A DNA stretch of 26,595 nucleotides from Chara braunii (taxonomy: Eukaryota; Streptophyta; Charophyceae; Charales; Characeae). The notes under the pieces were generated by a model. It was not told the origin of the DNA. It made no database searches and saw nothing but the letters and a program-made list of their open reading frames with translations. Of this stretch, positions 10,261-20,031 are shown piece by piece. The position numbers and the translations under genes are program-made. The DNA lies in contig BFEA01000006.1 of assembly GCA_003427395.1 (NCBI GenBank), positions 5,036,388-5,062,982 of the forward strand, given 5' to 3'. Numbering within the stretch: position 1 is the first letter of the stretch; every line of letters starts with the position of its first letter.

Positions 10261-11684
10261 CTAAGGGAGGTTGCTCACGACGCAACTGGTGCTGAAGGCG
10301 TCGGGAGTGCAGCCGCACCACTCTCGGCGGTGCTCACCTTCCCTGAAGGGACTTTCCCTTGGCTTTTGCAGTACAGTTGGCCGTTTCGTGAAGGTCGTTG
10401 TTGCACCACAAACAGTATTTGAATCTCGTGCGGATCTTGTATACGCCCTTCGAGAGACCGTAATGGAGCTAAGGTTCTTGAGCTGCTTGTCCGGGCCCGG
10501 GGTCCTTGATTTGTCATGTCTTCGCCCTTTGGCGGGGCGGCCACCATCCCGGGTGGCTGCTAATCTTTCTCCCTCGTTTGATGGCGCAGCCTCGTTTGAA
10601 GAATTGGTCGGCGTTGTTGTTGCGACCACGGCCACTTTCATGATGCTGATCTCTGCCCTGCCCTGCAAAAGACGAATGACCAGCATTGTGGGCCTCCGTG
10701 TTCGTCACAATTATCTGCGAAGCCTTGTTGAAGAGTTCCTCACTTGTGGTGAGAGTCTCCGCGACTTGCGTCAATGCGTTCTGCAACGCCGGGCACGACC
10801 TCGTGGTGAAGAAGTGCTTGATGCCCGAAAAGGCGAGCGGCAAGTCGGCGTGGATGCCAAGCGTTGGTACTCGGTCATCCAGTCCACGCTTGGCAAGGTG
10901 TTCTGATGGAACTTTTGGAGTTTCTCCATTGCCTGAAGCTCGGGCGGCTCCACTTGGAACCGCTTGTGCCATGCTGCCTTGAGATCGTTCCAACTGATGT
11001 TCGTGTGCAGCTCGGAGACTGTGACCTGCTAAGTGGACAACAAATACGCGCCCCCCTACCGATGATATAAATACGCGTATCGGCTGCTGCTCCAACCGTT
11101 GACCAGCTGCTTGGAACTGCTGATTCACTGTTTGCTGCTGCCGAGCACCGTCCTTTAAAGTGCCTACGTCATGCTCCAGAATGTTGATGCGATCGACGAA
11201 GTTGAGGGGCCGGCATCTGGAGTGGCAATGGGTCGCTGTTCCAGCAGCTTTATGTGGCTGGTCAACTGTGCGACCGTCTGCTTGTGGTCACGGACCACGT
11301 GGTCGAGGCAGTGGATGTCCTGCTGTGCAGTGCAGATAGCCACAAGGTCCGTGAAGCAGGAAAGCAAAAGTGAGAGCTTGATCCCGCTGTTGCTGATTTC
11401 CCCGCCTTCTGCTTCTGTCCGCCATTCTGCGGCCAGCGCAAGTAGTGCACTTTCCTCCTATTTATCTTGTCGCGTCGTTGTAGGCGTTCCTCAGCGACAG
11501 CCTTCGCTACTGCTTTGTCTTGCTTCTGGCGTTGTTCCTCTGCAAGAAGACATTGTTTCTCTGCCTCCTCCTCCTCTTTCTTCCGTGCGGCTGTCGCCGT
11601 GTCTGCCTGCTGCTTGATCTGTGCCTTCAAGGTCAGCATCCGGGCCTCGCAGGCCTCGGTTGTTTCCCCTTGCTTCTGCTCCAT
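10261..11684 (-). pseudogene. Ty3/gypsy gag (coiled-coil N-terminus, capsid-like region, CCHC knuckle)
   Basis: Gag would form the particle that packages element RNA. The likely start is the Met at 11684, giving MEQKQGETTEACEARML. A long charged coiled-coil-like stretch (AARKKEEEEAEKQ, LAEEQRQKQDKAVAK) follows. The capsid-like region shows QNTLPSVDWMTEYQRLASTP, then in another frame RSCPALQNALTQVAETL and ELFNKASQIIVTN. A canonical zinc knuckle C-LW-C-NNDL-H-ETAN-C lies at 10373-10414 in a third frame. At least four frame changes disable it. An open frame continues upstream to 11861 through a 13-residue repeat made by the 13-bp tandem repeat, so a more upstream start is possible. A truncated copy of the same N-terminal region occurs at about 21168-21346. 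Confidence 0.8.
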
Positions 11685-11765
11685 GTCGCAGGACTGCTGA
11701 TGTGGCACTGACTCCTGCTGACATGGCACGGCTGTTGGCTGACGTGTCACTGACATGTCACTGCT

Positions 11766-11843
11766 GAGATGGCCTGCTGACATGGCCTGCTGACATGGCC
11801 TGCTGACATGGCCTGCTGACATGGCCTGCTGACATGGCCTGCT
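11766..11843. repeat. Six tandem 13-bp units (gacatggcctgct)
   Basis: Five perfect units and one variant (gagatggcctgct) lie head to tail. Read on the minus strand they encode a 13-residue repeat, AMSAGHVSRPCQQ, in an open frame joined to the gag coiled coil. The right copy of the surrounding repeat has fewer units, so the array varies in length. Confidence 0.95.
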
Positions 11844-12151
11844 GACGTGGGAACTCGTCAATGCCGCAGCAGTGAGAAGCAGAAGACAGGTGGGGGAGGA
11901 GAGAAGGACTCATCTTGGCACCTGGGCTACATTGGCCACCCTTTCTCTCTGGAGTGTTCCTCCTGAACTAGGCCTAGCAGCACCTAACGTTTATCCCACT
12001 CAATACCTTCTCCCCCAATCTGTTCCAATGATACAGCGGCATGGATGGGGAGGGTGGGAGGTTGGAAAGTGGGAGTCATAAAATACTAACACTTCCCTAC
12101 CCCCATGGGGTCGCACACATCACCCAGATAAGGAGCCACTAATCAAATTGA

Positions 12152-12184
12152 AAAGTTCGAACTTTGCGTAAAAAATGATCATTT
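12152..12184. repeat. Two neighbouring perfect palindromes
   Basis: AAAGTTCGAACTTT (12152-12165) and AAATGATCATTT (12173-12184) are each self-complementary and seven bases apart. The first is fully conserved in the right copy at 21775-21788; the second keeps its core AATGATCATT at 21797-21806. They could be protein-binding sites in an LTR or leader, but nothing here shows it directly. Confidence 0.7.
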
Positions 12185-12280
12185 CGAAAAAAAAATTAAA
12201 ATAAAAATAAAAATTGCAAGTTCGGTAGATCTCCTAATTCCCAGAATTCGAAATTGTAATGATAAGAAATATTTTGACTT

Positions 12281-13277
12281 TGCGAGGATCTGGGTCCTCG
12301 GCAGGCCTGAGGGGCTTCTTGCTGCAGATGTGCCCGCCCTAAGTGAAGGCGGGCCTAACAAATCATGAGAGGCCCCTAAGCTCTCAATTTCGTATTTGGG
12401 GTCCAGGCAGTTTCGTCGCGCCACTTGGTTGAGGGAAACACAGGCCGAGCAGCGAGACATTCCACGGCCTTCCAGGCCTTTCCAAATGATGCAGGCCCTG
12501 GACGAGATTCGCAGGCTCATACACAGACAGTTGGGAGGCCCAACCGAATGAGGCCCAGTAGCTGCAACAGAGGCGCAGCATCCTGTGGCCTACCGGAAGC
12601 TTCTGGGCCCAGGCCCAGGCCAGCCGCTGCGAAGGCAGGCAGGCTCTTTCCATATAGGAAACAGCTCGCTGCCTGGAGCCTTATTCAGCACTTGCATGCT
12701 GGTGGCAGCGCTGCTGGAGCGGAGGCTCGTGGGCTGCTGCTGGCGCGGAGAGGCAAGGTGCTAGCGTGGTCGTGCAGGGAGCAGGGCGCTGCTGAGGGCA
12801 GCGCCATAGCCCAGCCTTCATAGCTGGATGGGCTCGGGCTACAGTGAGGCGCAAGGGTGGTTTTCAGGTGTACAGAGCGAAAACTTGGGAGTAAGTCAGG
12901 GGAGAGAGAGAAGGATGATGATGATGATGATGATGCGAGGGCGCATACCTGGTATTGGCGATGGTCTGCATTGGGCGACATCTTCAAGTACTTCGTGGGC
13001 TGCTGACGTCAACAGTTGCATTGCCAATTAGTAAGCAGACAGTAGCTGTGTAGGAAGTAGGCTGGGCGCCGAGCGCCAAGTAGGGAGATAGGGCCTGGAC
13101 ACTCGTGTTGGTGGTGGCGAGAGCAAACTCTCATTCACATTGGTTTTCAGTGTTACGATTCTTCATTGGTGTTATATTGGTGCATTTCTGCTTTCTGGAC
13201 ACTGTGATACTATCTGGCCTTCAATGTGATTGTGCATTCTGGATATTGTTATCTCGCTGTTGCTCATTTTCCTTGCA
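12281..13277 (+). repeat. 5' LTR
   Basis: It begins TGCGAGGATCTGGG, as does the 3' LTR at 20032. It ends TTCCTTGCA, giving the usual TG...CA termini. It is followed by three bases and the primer-binding site. It holds an ATG microsatellite at about 12915-12937. Relative to the 3' LTR it has an extra 26 bp near 13030-13056. Open frames inside it (for example 12425-12823 on the plus strand) are taken as chance, not genes. It would carry the promoter, but no TATA box could be placed with confidence. Confidence 0.9.
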
Positions 13278-13280
13278 ATT

Positions 13281-13298
13281 TGGTATCGGAGCTGGTTC
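13281..13298 (+). promoter_or_regulatory. Primer-binding site for initiator tRNA-Met
   Basis: TGGTATCGGAGCTGGTTC lies three bases after the LTR. The complement of the plant initiator tRNA-Met 3' end is TGGTATCAGAGCCAGG, so the first 12 bases match with one difference. This is the site where minus-strand DNA synthesis would start. Confidence 0.88.
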
Positions 13299-14518
13299 GA
13301 ACTGCGCTTCATTGACTCTTCGCAATAGCTGTTTGGTGCTTCGCACGAGGTGTGGGGCAGTAATAAGGCTTGGGCGTTGAGTGATAGGCGGCCCAGGGTC
13401 GTGTGGGCGCGCCAGGAAGCTATGTGGTGACATTAGGGATGTACGCTGGATGATGAGAGGTCGCTGATGTGGCATTTACGCTGAGGTGGAACTGCATTCT
13501 GTTGTTGGTTGTGCCGAGGCAAAGACCGGTCATCATTAATGCACATCAGGTTGCCAGTGAGAAATCTGTGGTTGGGGGCAGCATTATGAGGTACGTTGCT
13601 CTCTTCCTTATCTACCCTCTCCATTACTTCTTACCGTTAGGAAGTGAGTTCTGTCTTGAGAGTCCACTCAATGTGAGGTGTCACGAGCGCTCAACCTTGA
13701 CAGTCAACATTCTTCTTGGGCAGCAAGCTGGTGGGAGACGGGCGAAGCCTCTGAAGAGCCCTGGACGAAGCACTCGGGTCACCGTCACCATGCCAATCCA
13801 CTGGGACTAGTACATGCATGCTTCGCCGCAAGTCCTTGGTTCTGCTGTTGCGCAATGCAGGGCATGCCAGCCCTTTGAACAGATGCTCACCAGACCGTCT
13901 ATAAATATTTCTGGCGGGATTCGGTGTTGACTCTGGTTGTGATCGTCGTCCTGTCTGCGATGTTAAATAAGTCCTGAGGACCTTGGGGGCTGTCCTTAAA
14001 CTGCCTCTTGATCAGCCAGATCAAACCGGGTGTAAGGCTTGTTGCATGCGAGGGTAAATAAAGTGCAGGGGCTGGCAGGTTCGGCATCCAACTTCAGACA
14101 CGCCGCTCAACCAGATGCTCAGGGCATTAACATAAAGTGACAACTCAAGAAGGATGCAGGGAGACAAGGGGGATTTCGGTAATAGTTCGCTGTGGCAATA
14201 ATTAGATGAATTGCCATCCAGCATGCATATCCACAGGTAATTATTTTTATTTTTGATTACTTAGTTGCACAGACTTGTTAACAACTGACAGACAACTGCA
14301 GATAGGTTAGTTCCTTCCTTGCTGCATTGCATTCGGTGTAACAGTAATCTAAAAATAGAATTGAACTTACCTGTAGGACCCCACATTGATTGCTGGTTAC
14401 CACTTGACATTTTCTCTCTAGGCTGACTGGAATTAGTTGATTGTTCATACGCGGTTGGGTGTAATGCTGAGGTAGGATTTATTGTGGACTCTAGTTTAGA
14501 TCACACACACTGTAGCTC
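13299..14518 (+). other. Long untranslated leader of the LTR retrotransposon
   Basis: About 1.2 kb lies between the primer-binding site and the gag start. It has no recognisable coding motif. A TATA-like run (tataaatattt) at about 13901-13911 and a CAG/GTAAGT match on the minus strand near 14369 are seen but not assigned a role. It would hold packaging signals by analogy with other elements; none can be pointed to. Confidence 0.6.
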
Positions 14519-16441
14519 ATGAGTGAAGCTGCTAGTAGTGAGGAGTTAGTGGAGGATCTTGGGATTACTCGTAGAGCTGCTCTCAGTCGGCCCTTGACCT
14601 TCCTGGAGATAATTCCAGGAGAAGAAAGGAGATTGCGGAGAGAAGCTCGGGAGAGAGCGGCATTGCGGAGGACAAGACACACCGAGGCCAGCGCCAGGGC
14701 TATAGCTAGCACATGTGTGACCATGGCTACCTCCTCTACCATGTCACAGGCCTCTTCCCAGGCCTCTTCGTCAGGAATCAGTCAAAGTACCCAAGGCTCC
14801 ATAAGTCAGTCTGTTGGTTCACAAGTCCGCCAACAACCCCCACTCACGCCAAAGGATTATGAGATCCTCCAAGCGGAAGCTCTTCATGATGAGTTGCAGC
14901 GGCAACTGGGAGAAGTAGACGAGAGGAGAGAAAGGGCAAGATTGAGAAAAGTCAGGTTAGGCACTAGGCTTCAGGAACTAAGAGGGTTAGAAGAACTAGA
15001 TGAGTCTACATTAAATCCTGTTGAGTGAGCGCTGCGTAACTCGCTACTATGTGTGGCAGAAACGCAGGTCGTTCAACATGAACTGTTGGTTGAACTAGTG
15101 GCAGGCCAGAAACGAATTCTGGCTGCACTTCAGGGACCTCGTCCAATCATGAGGCAGCCCCAATTCTCTGTAGTTGCCCCTTCGGTTGCAGGTCCTTCAG
15201 TGACGCCATTGCCGATAGGGCAAACCTTCTCGCCTATGTATGGCATGCCTCTCTCAGGCGGACAACCAGTAGTTAGTGGTCCGGTCCATAGAACTTCTTC
15301 TGTACCGTCCACGACGGTGGTAACTACAGTCCCATCGTCAGGACACGCCCAGGTTAGCGTGCAGCAACCTGTCCCAGTGGCCATGCAGCCACTGCAGCAG
15401 TCGCCTGGGCAGATCCAACCTATGCAGTGGATGCCCAAGATTCCTTTGCCGAGTCCTACGCCTTTCTCTGGCGATAGGAAGAAGGACGAGGACCTGGACA
15501 CCTGAGTGAGGAATGTGCCTACCTACATGAGGCACAAGCTCACAAGGCCAGAGCAAGAAGTTACAGTTGCTGTCTCCTTTTTAGAGGGATCGACAACACG
15601 TTGGTTAAATGGCTTAGTGCAGCAACAGGGCTACGGTCAAAATTTCGATGCCTGGGCCCAGACCCAAACATTGAAAGACTTCGTACGAACTGTGTATAAT
15701 AGGTGGCATGACCCTCAAGGGGCTCAGAAGGCCACAAACGCGATCAACAATCTTTGCGCCAAAAGGTACAAAAATGTCTGCGAGATCACAGACACCGTAG
15801 CACGTCTGCTCGTGGTACCTAGTGTGTGCTACGACCAGCAGGTACTCACATATTACTTAAGATGTCTACCTTCAAAAGTTAAGACTAAGTTGGCGGATGA
15901 GGCCTACTTCGACCAACATAACTTCGCCTCTTTCAACAAGAAAGCCTTAGATATAGGCAAAGCTTGGGTCCGCGCATCAGAGTCAGGGAGATGGTAGGAA
16001 GAAGAGACTTCTCAGGACCGGAAGAAGAAAGGTCAACTCATGTTCGTCGACCATGATGGTCAGACGATTGAAATTGACGACTTTTCAGACCTTGGGGATG
16101 AGACAGAGCATGGTGGGGCCAGTGAGACTTCGGATGGGGGAGTTGTGGCGCCCATCAAAGAAAAGGCTAGGGGGACCGGGAAGCAAAAGGTAGGCCGGTC
16201 TACGGGTCAGGACGACCAAGGAACACCCGTATGGGTAAAACTTGGTTTAGATTACGAGGTGTGGAGGGACCGAGTTGCCAGGGGCACATGCATGAACTGT
16301 GGCAACTATGGCCACACGTCGAGAACTTGTCGAGGTAAGAAGGTCATGACGAGGGTAGCCGCTCCAACGGTAGTGGGTTTATCCTCGAACCCTGGCAGTG
16401 CTTCTGCGAGCACTTCGCAGGGAAAAACCTCGGGCCAGTAG
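14519..16441 (+). pseudogene. gag of the plus-strand Ty3/gypsy element
   Basis: One frame runs 640 codons from the ATG at 14519 to a TAG at 16439-16441. It is cut by stops TGA 15026-15028, TGA 15503-15505 and TAG 15995-15997. The N-terminus is charged and coiled-coil-like (ERRLRREARERAALRRTRH; later ELQRQLGEVDERRERARLRK). A Pro/Gln/Ser-rich linker follows, then the gag domain with VPTYMRHKLTRPEQEV, SFLEGSTTRWLNGLV, FVRTVYNRWHDP and YYLRCLPSKVKTKLADEAYF. A canonical CCHC knuckle, CMNCGNYGHTSRTC, spans 16289-16330. Each internal stop can be explained by one transition (CGA to TGA, TGG to TGA, CAG to TAG). Reverting those three sites would leave one long open frame, so decay looks recent and point-mutational. 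Confidence 0.88.
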
Positions 16442-16443
16442 GA

Positions 16444-17180
16444 GTGTCAATCGCTCTTACTCGCGCTGAAGTGGTAACTTTGCCTTCCCCACTTCAGGCG
16501 TTGGTTAGTGACCCATACATCGCCCCGCAGACACATTTAGACCCACCGATGCTCTATTCGAGAGATGTGTCAGAGTCCCTAGAAGAGTTACAGTCTGAGT
16601 GGTCAGGGAAGGACCCCAGAGACTCTTGGGCGACGATTAGTAGAGGTCCTAAGGGTGAACATTTCGTGGTAGATGTCAATGTAGGTGGCCGCAAAGTGGG
16701 TGCCTTCACAGACATAGGCTCTACACAAAATTTCATTAGTCGTGCTTGTGTGGACAGACTACGCTTAGGGGACCAAGTCCAACAGCTTAGCAGAACTGTA
16801 GCTTCTATGCTAGTCAACAAGCACCAAATGGTAATTAAAGACTAGACTATGTCAAGGACGTAGTCTGTTCCTTCTCTTATGGATGAGGGGAAGTGAGACA
16901 CAAAATGTCATTCCTCGTTAGCGATGAACTGCCCTTCGATATGTTGCTAGGCATGTACGACCTCGAGGTACAACCGTTAGACTGCAAAAGTTCAAAGCTA
17001 GTAGTCTAGGGGAAAACTATGGCTGCATGTGTGCCTCCTCTTTCTATAACTACTATAAGCATAATCGCATGGAGGGCATGTATCTAGTTTTTGTCTCTGA
17101 GAAAGGGAAGGCCATAAAATCACCCCAAGAGATAGAATCAGTCGTCGCACAATATTCCAACCTTTTTTAGCAGCCCACAG
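16444..17180 (+). pseudogene. Protease region of the plus-strand element
   Basis: The open frame 16444-16845 is offset from the gag frame, so gag and pol are in different frames, as in many elements that use frameshifting or reinitiation. It reads HFVVDVNVGGRKVGAF, then TDIGSTQNFISRACVDRL. The active-site triplet appears as D-I-G instead of D-T-G or D-S-G, a single C-to-T change if from DTG. A stop at 16843-16845 is followed by frame changes. The second protease motif is FDMLLGMYDLEVQPLDC at about 16938-16986. Further stops precede the RT domain, ending with a TAG at about 17168 before QPTGVVER. Confidence 0.8.
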
Positions 17181-17182
17181 GC

Positions 17183-18018
17183 GTGGTGGAAAGGGAGGTG
17201 GTCCATGCGATAGAGGTTGTCCCAAGGAGTAAGGTGCCTAGAGGACGAATCTATAGGATGTCTCCTGCGGAGTTGGATGAGCTCAGCCGCCAGCTCAAGG
17301 AGCTCACGAAAAAGGGATGGATTCAGCCTAGTACCTCCCCTTACGGTGCGCCAGTCTTATTTGTCCCTATGAAGGGGGGTACCTTAAGGATGTGCATTGA
17401 CTATAGGGGACTCAATGCCATCACCGTTAAGAACTCGGAGCCCCTACCCCACATTGGCGACCTATTGGATAGAGTGCAGGGATGCCGGTACTTCACAAAG
17501 ATAGATCTGAAGTCCGGATACCATCAAATTGCCATTAGACCTGAGGACCAGCACAAAACCGCCTTTCAGACCAGGTACGATTTGTACGAGTTTGTGGTGA
17601 TGCCCTTTGGCCTATGCAATGCCCTAGGACATCCCAACACGTCATGAATAGGATATTTTACGAGTACTTAGACAAGTTTATCATCGTGTACCTCGATGAT
17701 ATCCTTATCTTTAGTAGGACTGTAGAGGAGCACGCTGAGCACTTGAACATAGTGCTAGGACTCCTAAGACAACACCAGTACAAGGTAAACTTTCGGTCGC
17801 ACCAAGATCTTGTACACCGGTCATGAAATCTCTGCGGATGGGTTGAAGTCCGACGATGGCAAAGTGGCCAGCATACGGGACTGGCCTAGACCTCAAAATG
17901 TTACTGAGGTCCGATCGTTTTTGGGGATGGCGGACTACTATCGTCCGTTTGTTAAAAACTATAGTACTATAGCCTCCCCATTGACAGATCTAACTCGACT
18001 TGACACCCCTTGGGAGTG
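17183..18018 (+). pseudogene. Reverse transcriptase of the plus-strand element
   Basis: RT copies element RNA into DNA. Motifs in order: [86 protein letters not shown], then after a frameshift near 17625 FIIVYLDDILIFSRTVEEH. A second change near 17800 precedes GHEISADGLKSDDGKV and VRSFLGMADYYRPFVKNYS. The catalytic aspartates (in IDLKSGY and the YLDD box) are intact, unlike the two minus-strand copies. The cysteine/charged segment after YKVNF is altered by the frameshift. A TGA at 18016-18018 (WE-stop-TEKCEASF) fits TGG to TGA. Protease lies upstream and RNase H follows directly. Confidence 0.9.
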
Positions 18019-18643
18019 AACTGAAAAATGTGAAGCAAGCTTCAAGAAAATGAAGTATGCTCTGACACACTACGAAGTCAAACTTCCGGATCCTGATAAG
18101 CCATTTGTCGTGCCCACAGACACCAGCCAATATGGCATAGCCGCGGTCCTTGTGCAAAAGGAGGGGCCAAAGTTGAGACCCATTATTTAACAAAAGGAGG
18201 GGCCAAAGTTGAGACCCACGTATGAGCGTGAGCTCTATGCCCTCTACAGAGCGCTGGTCCATTGGAGACACTACCTCCTAGGCAGATTCTTCTACTTGCG
18301 ATCTGACCATGAGACCTTGCCCTAGATCAAGACACAACCTGTACTCTCTGACGCACTTAAGCGGTGGATTCAAGTGATAGACATGTATGACTATCAACTT
18401 GATCCAATCCAGGGAGAGTACAACAAAGTGGTTGATGCACTATCGCGAAGGGCAGATTATCTGGGCGCACTAGTGACTGAGTTTGGTATATCTGACGATG
18501 TAACTCGATCCTTGGTGGAAGCCTATCGGCAAGATCCAGTCATGTCCGAGATCATTCGTAGATTTCAAGCGAAGGATAAGGTAACCTCCGATGAATTTAC
18601 GATGGTAGATGGGCTTACTGTTTCTTGCGAAGGCAGGGAATAA
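18019..18643 (+). pseudogene. RNase H and connector of the plus-strand element
   Basis: Read after the TGA at 18016-18018: CEASFKKMKYALTHYEVKLP, FVVPTDTSQYGIAAVLVQKE (first catalytic Asp), TYERELYALYRALVHWRHY (Glu), FFYLRSDHETLP (Asp), DALKRWIQVIDMYDYQL and YNKVVDALSRRADYLGAL. All three catalytic acids can be seen. A direct repeat (18155-18182 and 18191-18218) replaces the segment between KLRP and TYERE and includes a TAA. Another TAG interrupts HETLP-stop-IKTQPVLSD. The connector toward integrase ends at a TAA (18641-18643), where the frame changes. Confidence 0.85.
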
Positions 18644-19991
18644 AAGACCATGTGTTTCGAATAGAGAATCTTTGCGTAGTTCATTTTTAGGAGAATGTTA
18701 TGATGCAACTGGCCATTTTGGTTATAAAAAGACTTCAGCTAACTTAGTGCAAAGATTTTGATCCTCTATGATGCAAGATGCTAAAAGGTATGTGGAAACT
18801 TGCCAGGTTTGTCAACGGGACAAACCTAGGACTAAGGCTCCGCTAGGGCTTCTCAAGCCCTTGCCGATTCCTGAAGGTCCTGGTCAGAGTGTGTCCATGG
18901 ACTTCATGGATACTTTTGTGACCAGCAGGACACTCAAGAGACATATCTTTGTTATAGGGACCGCGTTTCCAAGTATGCAAGACTTATTGCTATGCCAGAG
19001 ACTGCTAAAACGGACTATATCATCAAACTGTTTTTGGATAATTGGGTTCGGGATTTTGGACTCTCTATGTCGATAGTGAGTGATAGGGATGTAAGATTTA
19101 CCAACGAGCTGTGGCAGTCAACAGCTGAGCAGATGGGCACCAAGCTAACAATGACATTAGGGAACCACCTTGAGTCAAATGGCCAGGTAGAACAAATGAA
19201 CCGAGTAGTACAACACCTGCTTCGACATTATATTAAGCCAAGTCAGGATGACTGGGACGAGAAGTTACCTCACGTCGCTAGCCTGTACAACAATGGTGTG
19301 CACAATACTACGTGTATGACTCCCAACCAACTGCACCTTGGTTGGAAGCCTAGAACTGCACTAACTTTCTGCTACCCGAAAGACAGCCCACTGCAGTATC
19401 TGGCAGCATAGAGTTTGCTGTCAAGTACGAGCAGATGCTGCAGCAGGCCGTCAAGCATATTGGGAAATCTCAGGATACTATGATTGCCTCTGAGAATAAG
19501 CATAGACGGCCCTCAAACTTTCAGGTAGGGGATAAAGTTTGGGTCAAATCATCTGAACTTGGTCAAGAGCTATCTCGCAAACTGATGCCACAGTACTTCG
19601 GTCCTAGACATAGTCGGGGATCAGATAGACGGACCTTCCTATGTGATTCACATCCCACCTCACTTACGCACACACCCAGTTTTTCATGCCTCAAAGCTGG
19701 CACCTTTCACAGAAACTGCACACTTTCCTTCCAGACGGTCAATGCTGCCCCCAACCATGAATGGTGAAGTTGACATCGACGAAATTGTGGAGCATGGAGT
19801 GATGCCGATACCTACACCACCGGGCAGAGGCCGCCCTCCTAAGCCAAGAATGCAATACCGTGTCAGATTCAGGAATCAATCTGGATCCCATCGAAGATCG
19901 GTGGTTCACCAGAGAAGACCTCATGCGAACAGCACCTCAAGTTATCACAGGCTGTGAAAGAGAACTCAGGGGAAAGATGCCTGCAGATTAG
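18644..19991 (+). pseudogene. Integrase and C-terminal tail of the plus-strand element
   Basis: The zinc-binding region reads GECYDATGHFGYKK, then CQVCQRDKPRTKAPLGLL. In relatives the first motif has His where Tyr stands here, so one of the two His ligands seems lost. A TGA (QRF-stop-SSMMQDAK) fits TGG to TGA. The core shows SMDFMDT (first Asp), then after a frameshift near 18958 KYARLIAMPETAKTDYIIKL, IVSDRDVRFTNELW (second Asp) and SNGQVEQMNRVVQHLLRHYI (Glu), so the D,D-E triad is complete. The tail has HRRPSNFQVGDKVWVKSSEL, HPVFHASKLAPFTE, RRSMLPPTM and MQYRVRF, followed in another frame by DRWFTREDLMRTAPQV. This resembles the chromodomain-like end of chromoviruses. The last in-frame stop is at about 19989-19991. 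Confidence 0.88.
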
Positions 19992-20012
19992 AAGACTTCT
20001 CAGAGGACTATC

Positions 20013-20030
20013 GAAGAAAAGGAGGGGGGA
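20013..20030 (+). promoter_or_regulatory. Polypurine tract
   Basis: The run GAAGAAAAGGAGGGGGGA is all purine and lies one base before the TGCGAGG start of the 3' LTR. This is the position and composition expected of the primer for plus-strand DNA synthesis. Confidence 0.9.
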
Positions 20031-20031
20031 A

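Larger units (their letters stand above)
5985..11861 (-). mobile_element. Ty3/gypsy LTR-retrotransposon body, decayed, LTRs not found
   Basis: On the minus strand the order is gag, protease, reverse transcriptase, RNase H, integrase, integrase C-terminal tail. Integrase after RNase H places it in Ty3/gypsy, and the C-terminal tail suggests a chromovirus-like lineage. Motifs resemble Chara-type gypsy elements from memory. It has many frameshifts and stops, an amplified protease region, and damaged active sites in RT, RNase H and integrase, so it cannot be autonomous. It stops at about 5985, just before the expected chromodomain core, with no polypurine tract or LTR. The gag side merges into a repeat shared with 21168-21865. 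Confidence 0.85.
11506..12256 (-). repeat. Left copy of a dispersed repeat (gag start plus upstream leader/LTR-like DNA)
   Basis: This segment is repeated in the same orientation and order at about 21168-21865. Shared landmarks include the gag coiled-coil codons, the 13-bp gacatggcctgct tandem repeat, ctcgtcaatgccgcagcagt, the CCCCATGGGG palindrome, and the closing run gcaagttcggtag. On the minus strand it would be the leader, and perhaps part of the 5' LTR, of the gypsy element at 5985-11861. No primer-binding site was found in it, so that is inference. The left copy has about 130 bp (around 11900-12040) absent from the right copy. Confidence 0.85.

Noticed and set aside
10271-10906. Plus-strand open frame of 211 codons
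   Set aside because: It runs opposite minus-strand gag, which shows a capsid-like motif and a CCHC knuckle; the plus frame has no motif.
11766-11843. CRISPR-like array
   Set aside because: The 13-bp units are directly adjacent with no spacers; it is a minisatellite.
12425-12823. Plus-strand open frame of 132 codons
   Set aside because: It lies within the 5' LTR and is not kept as a single frame in the 3' LTR.
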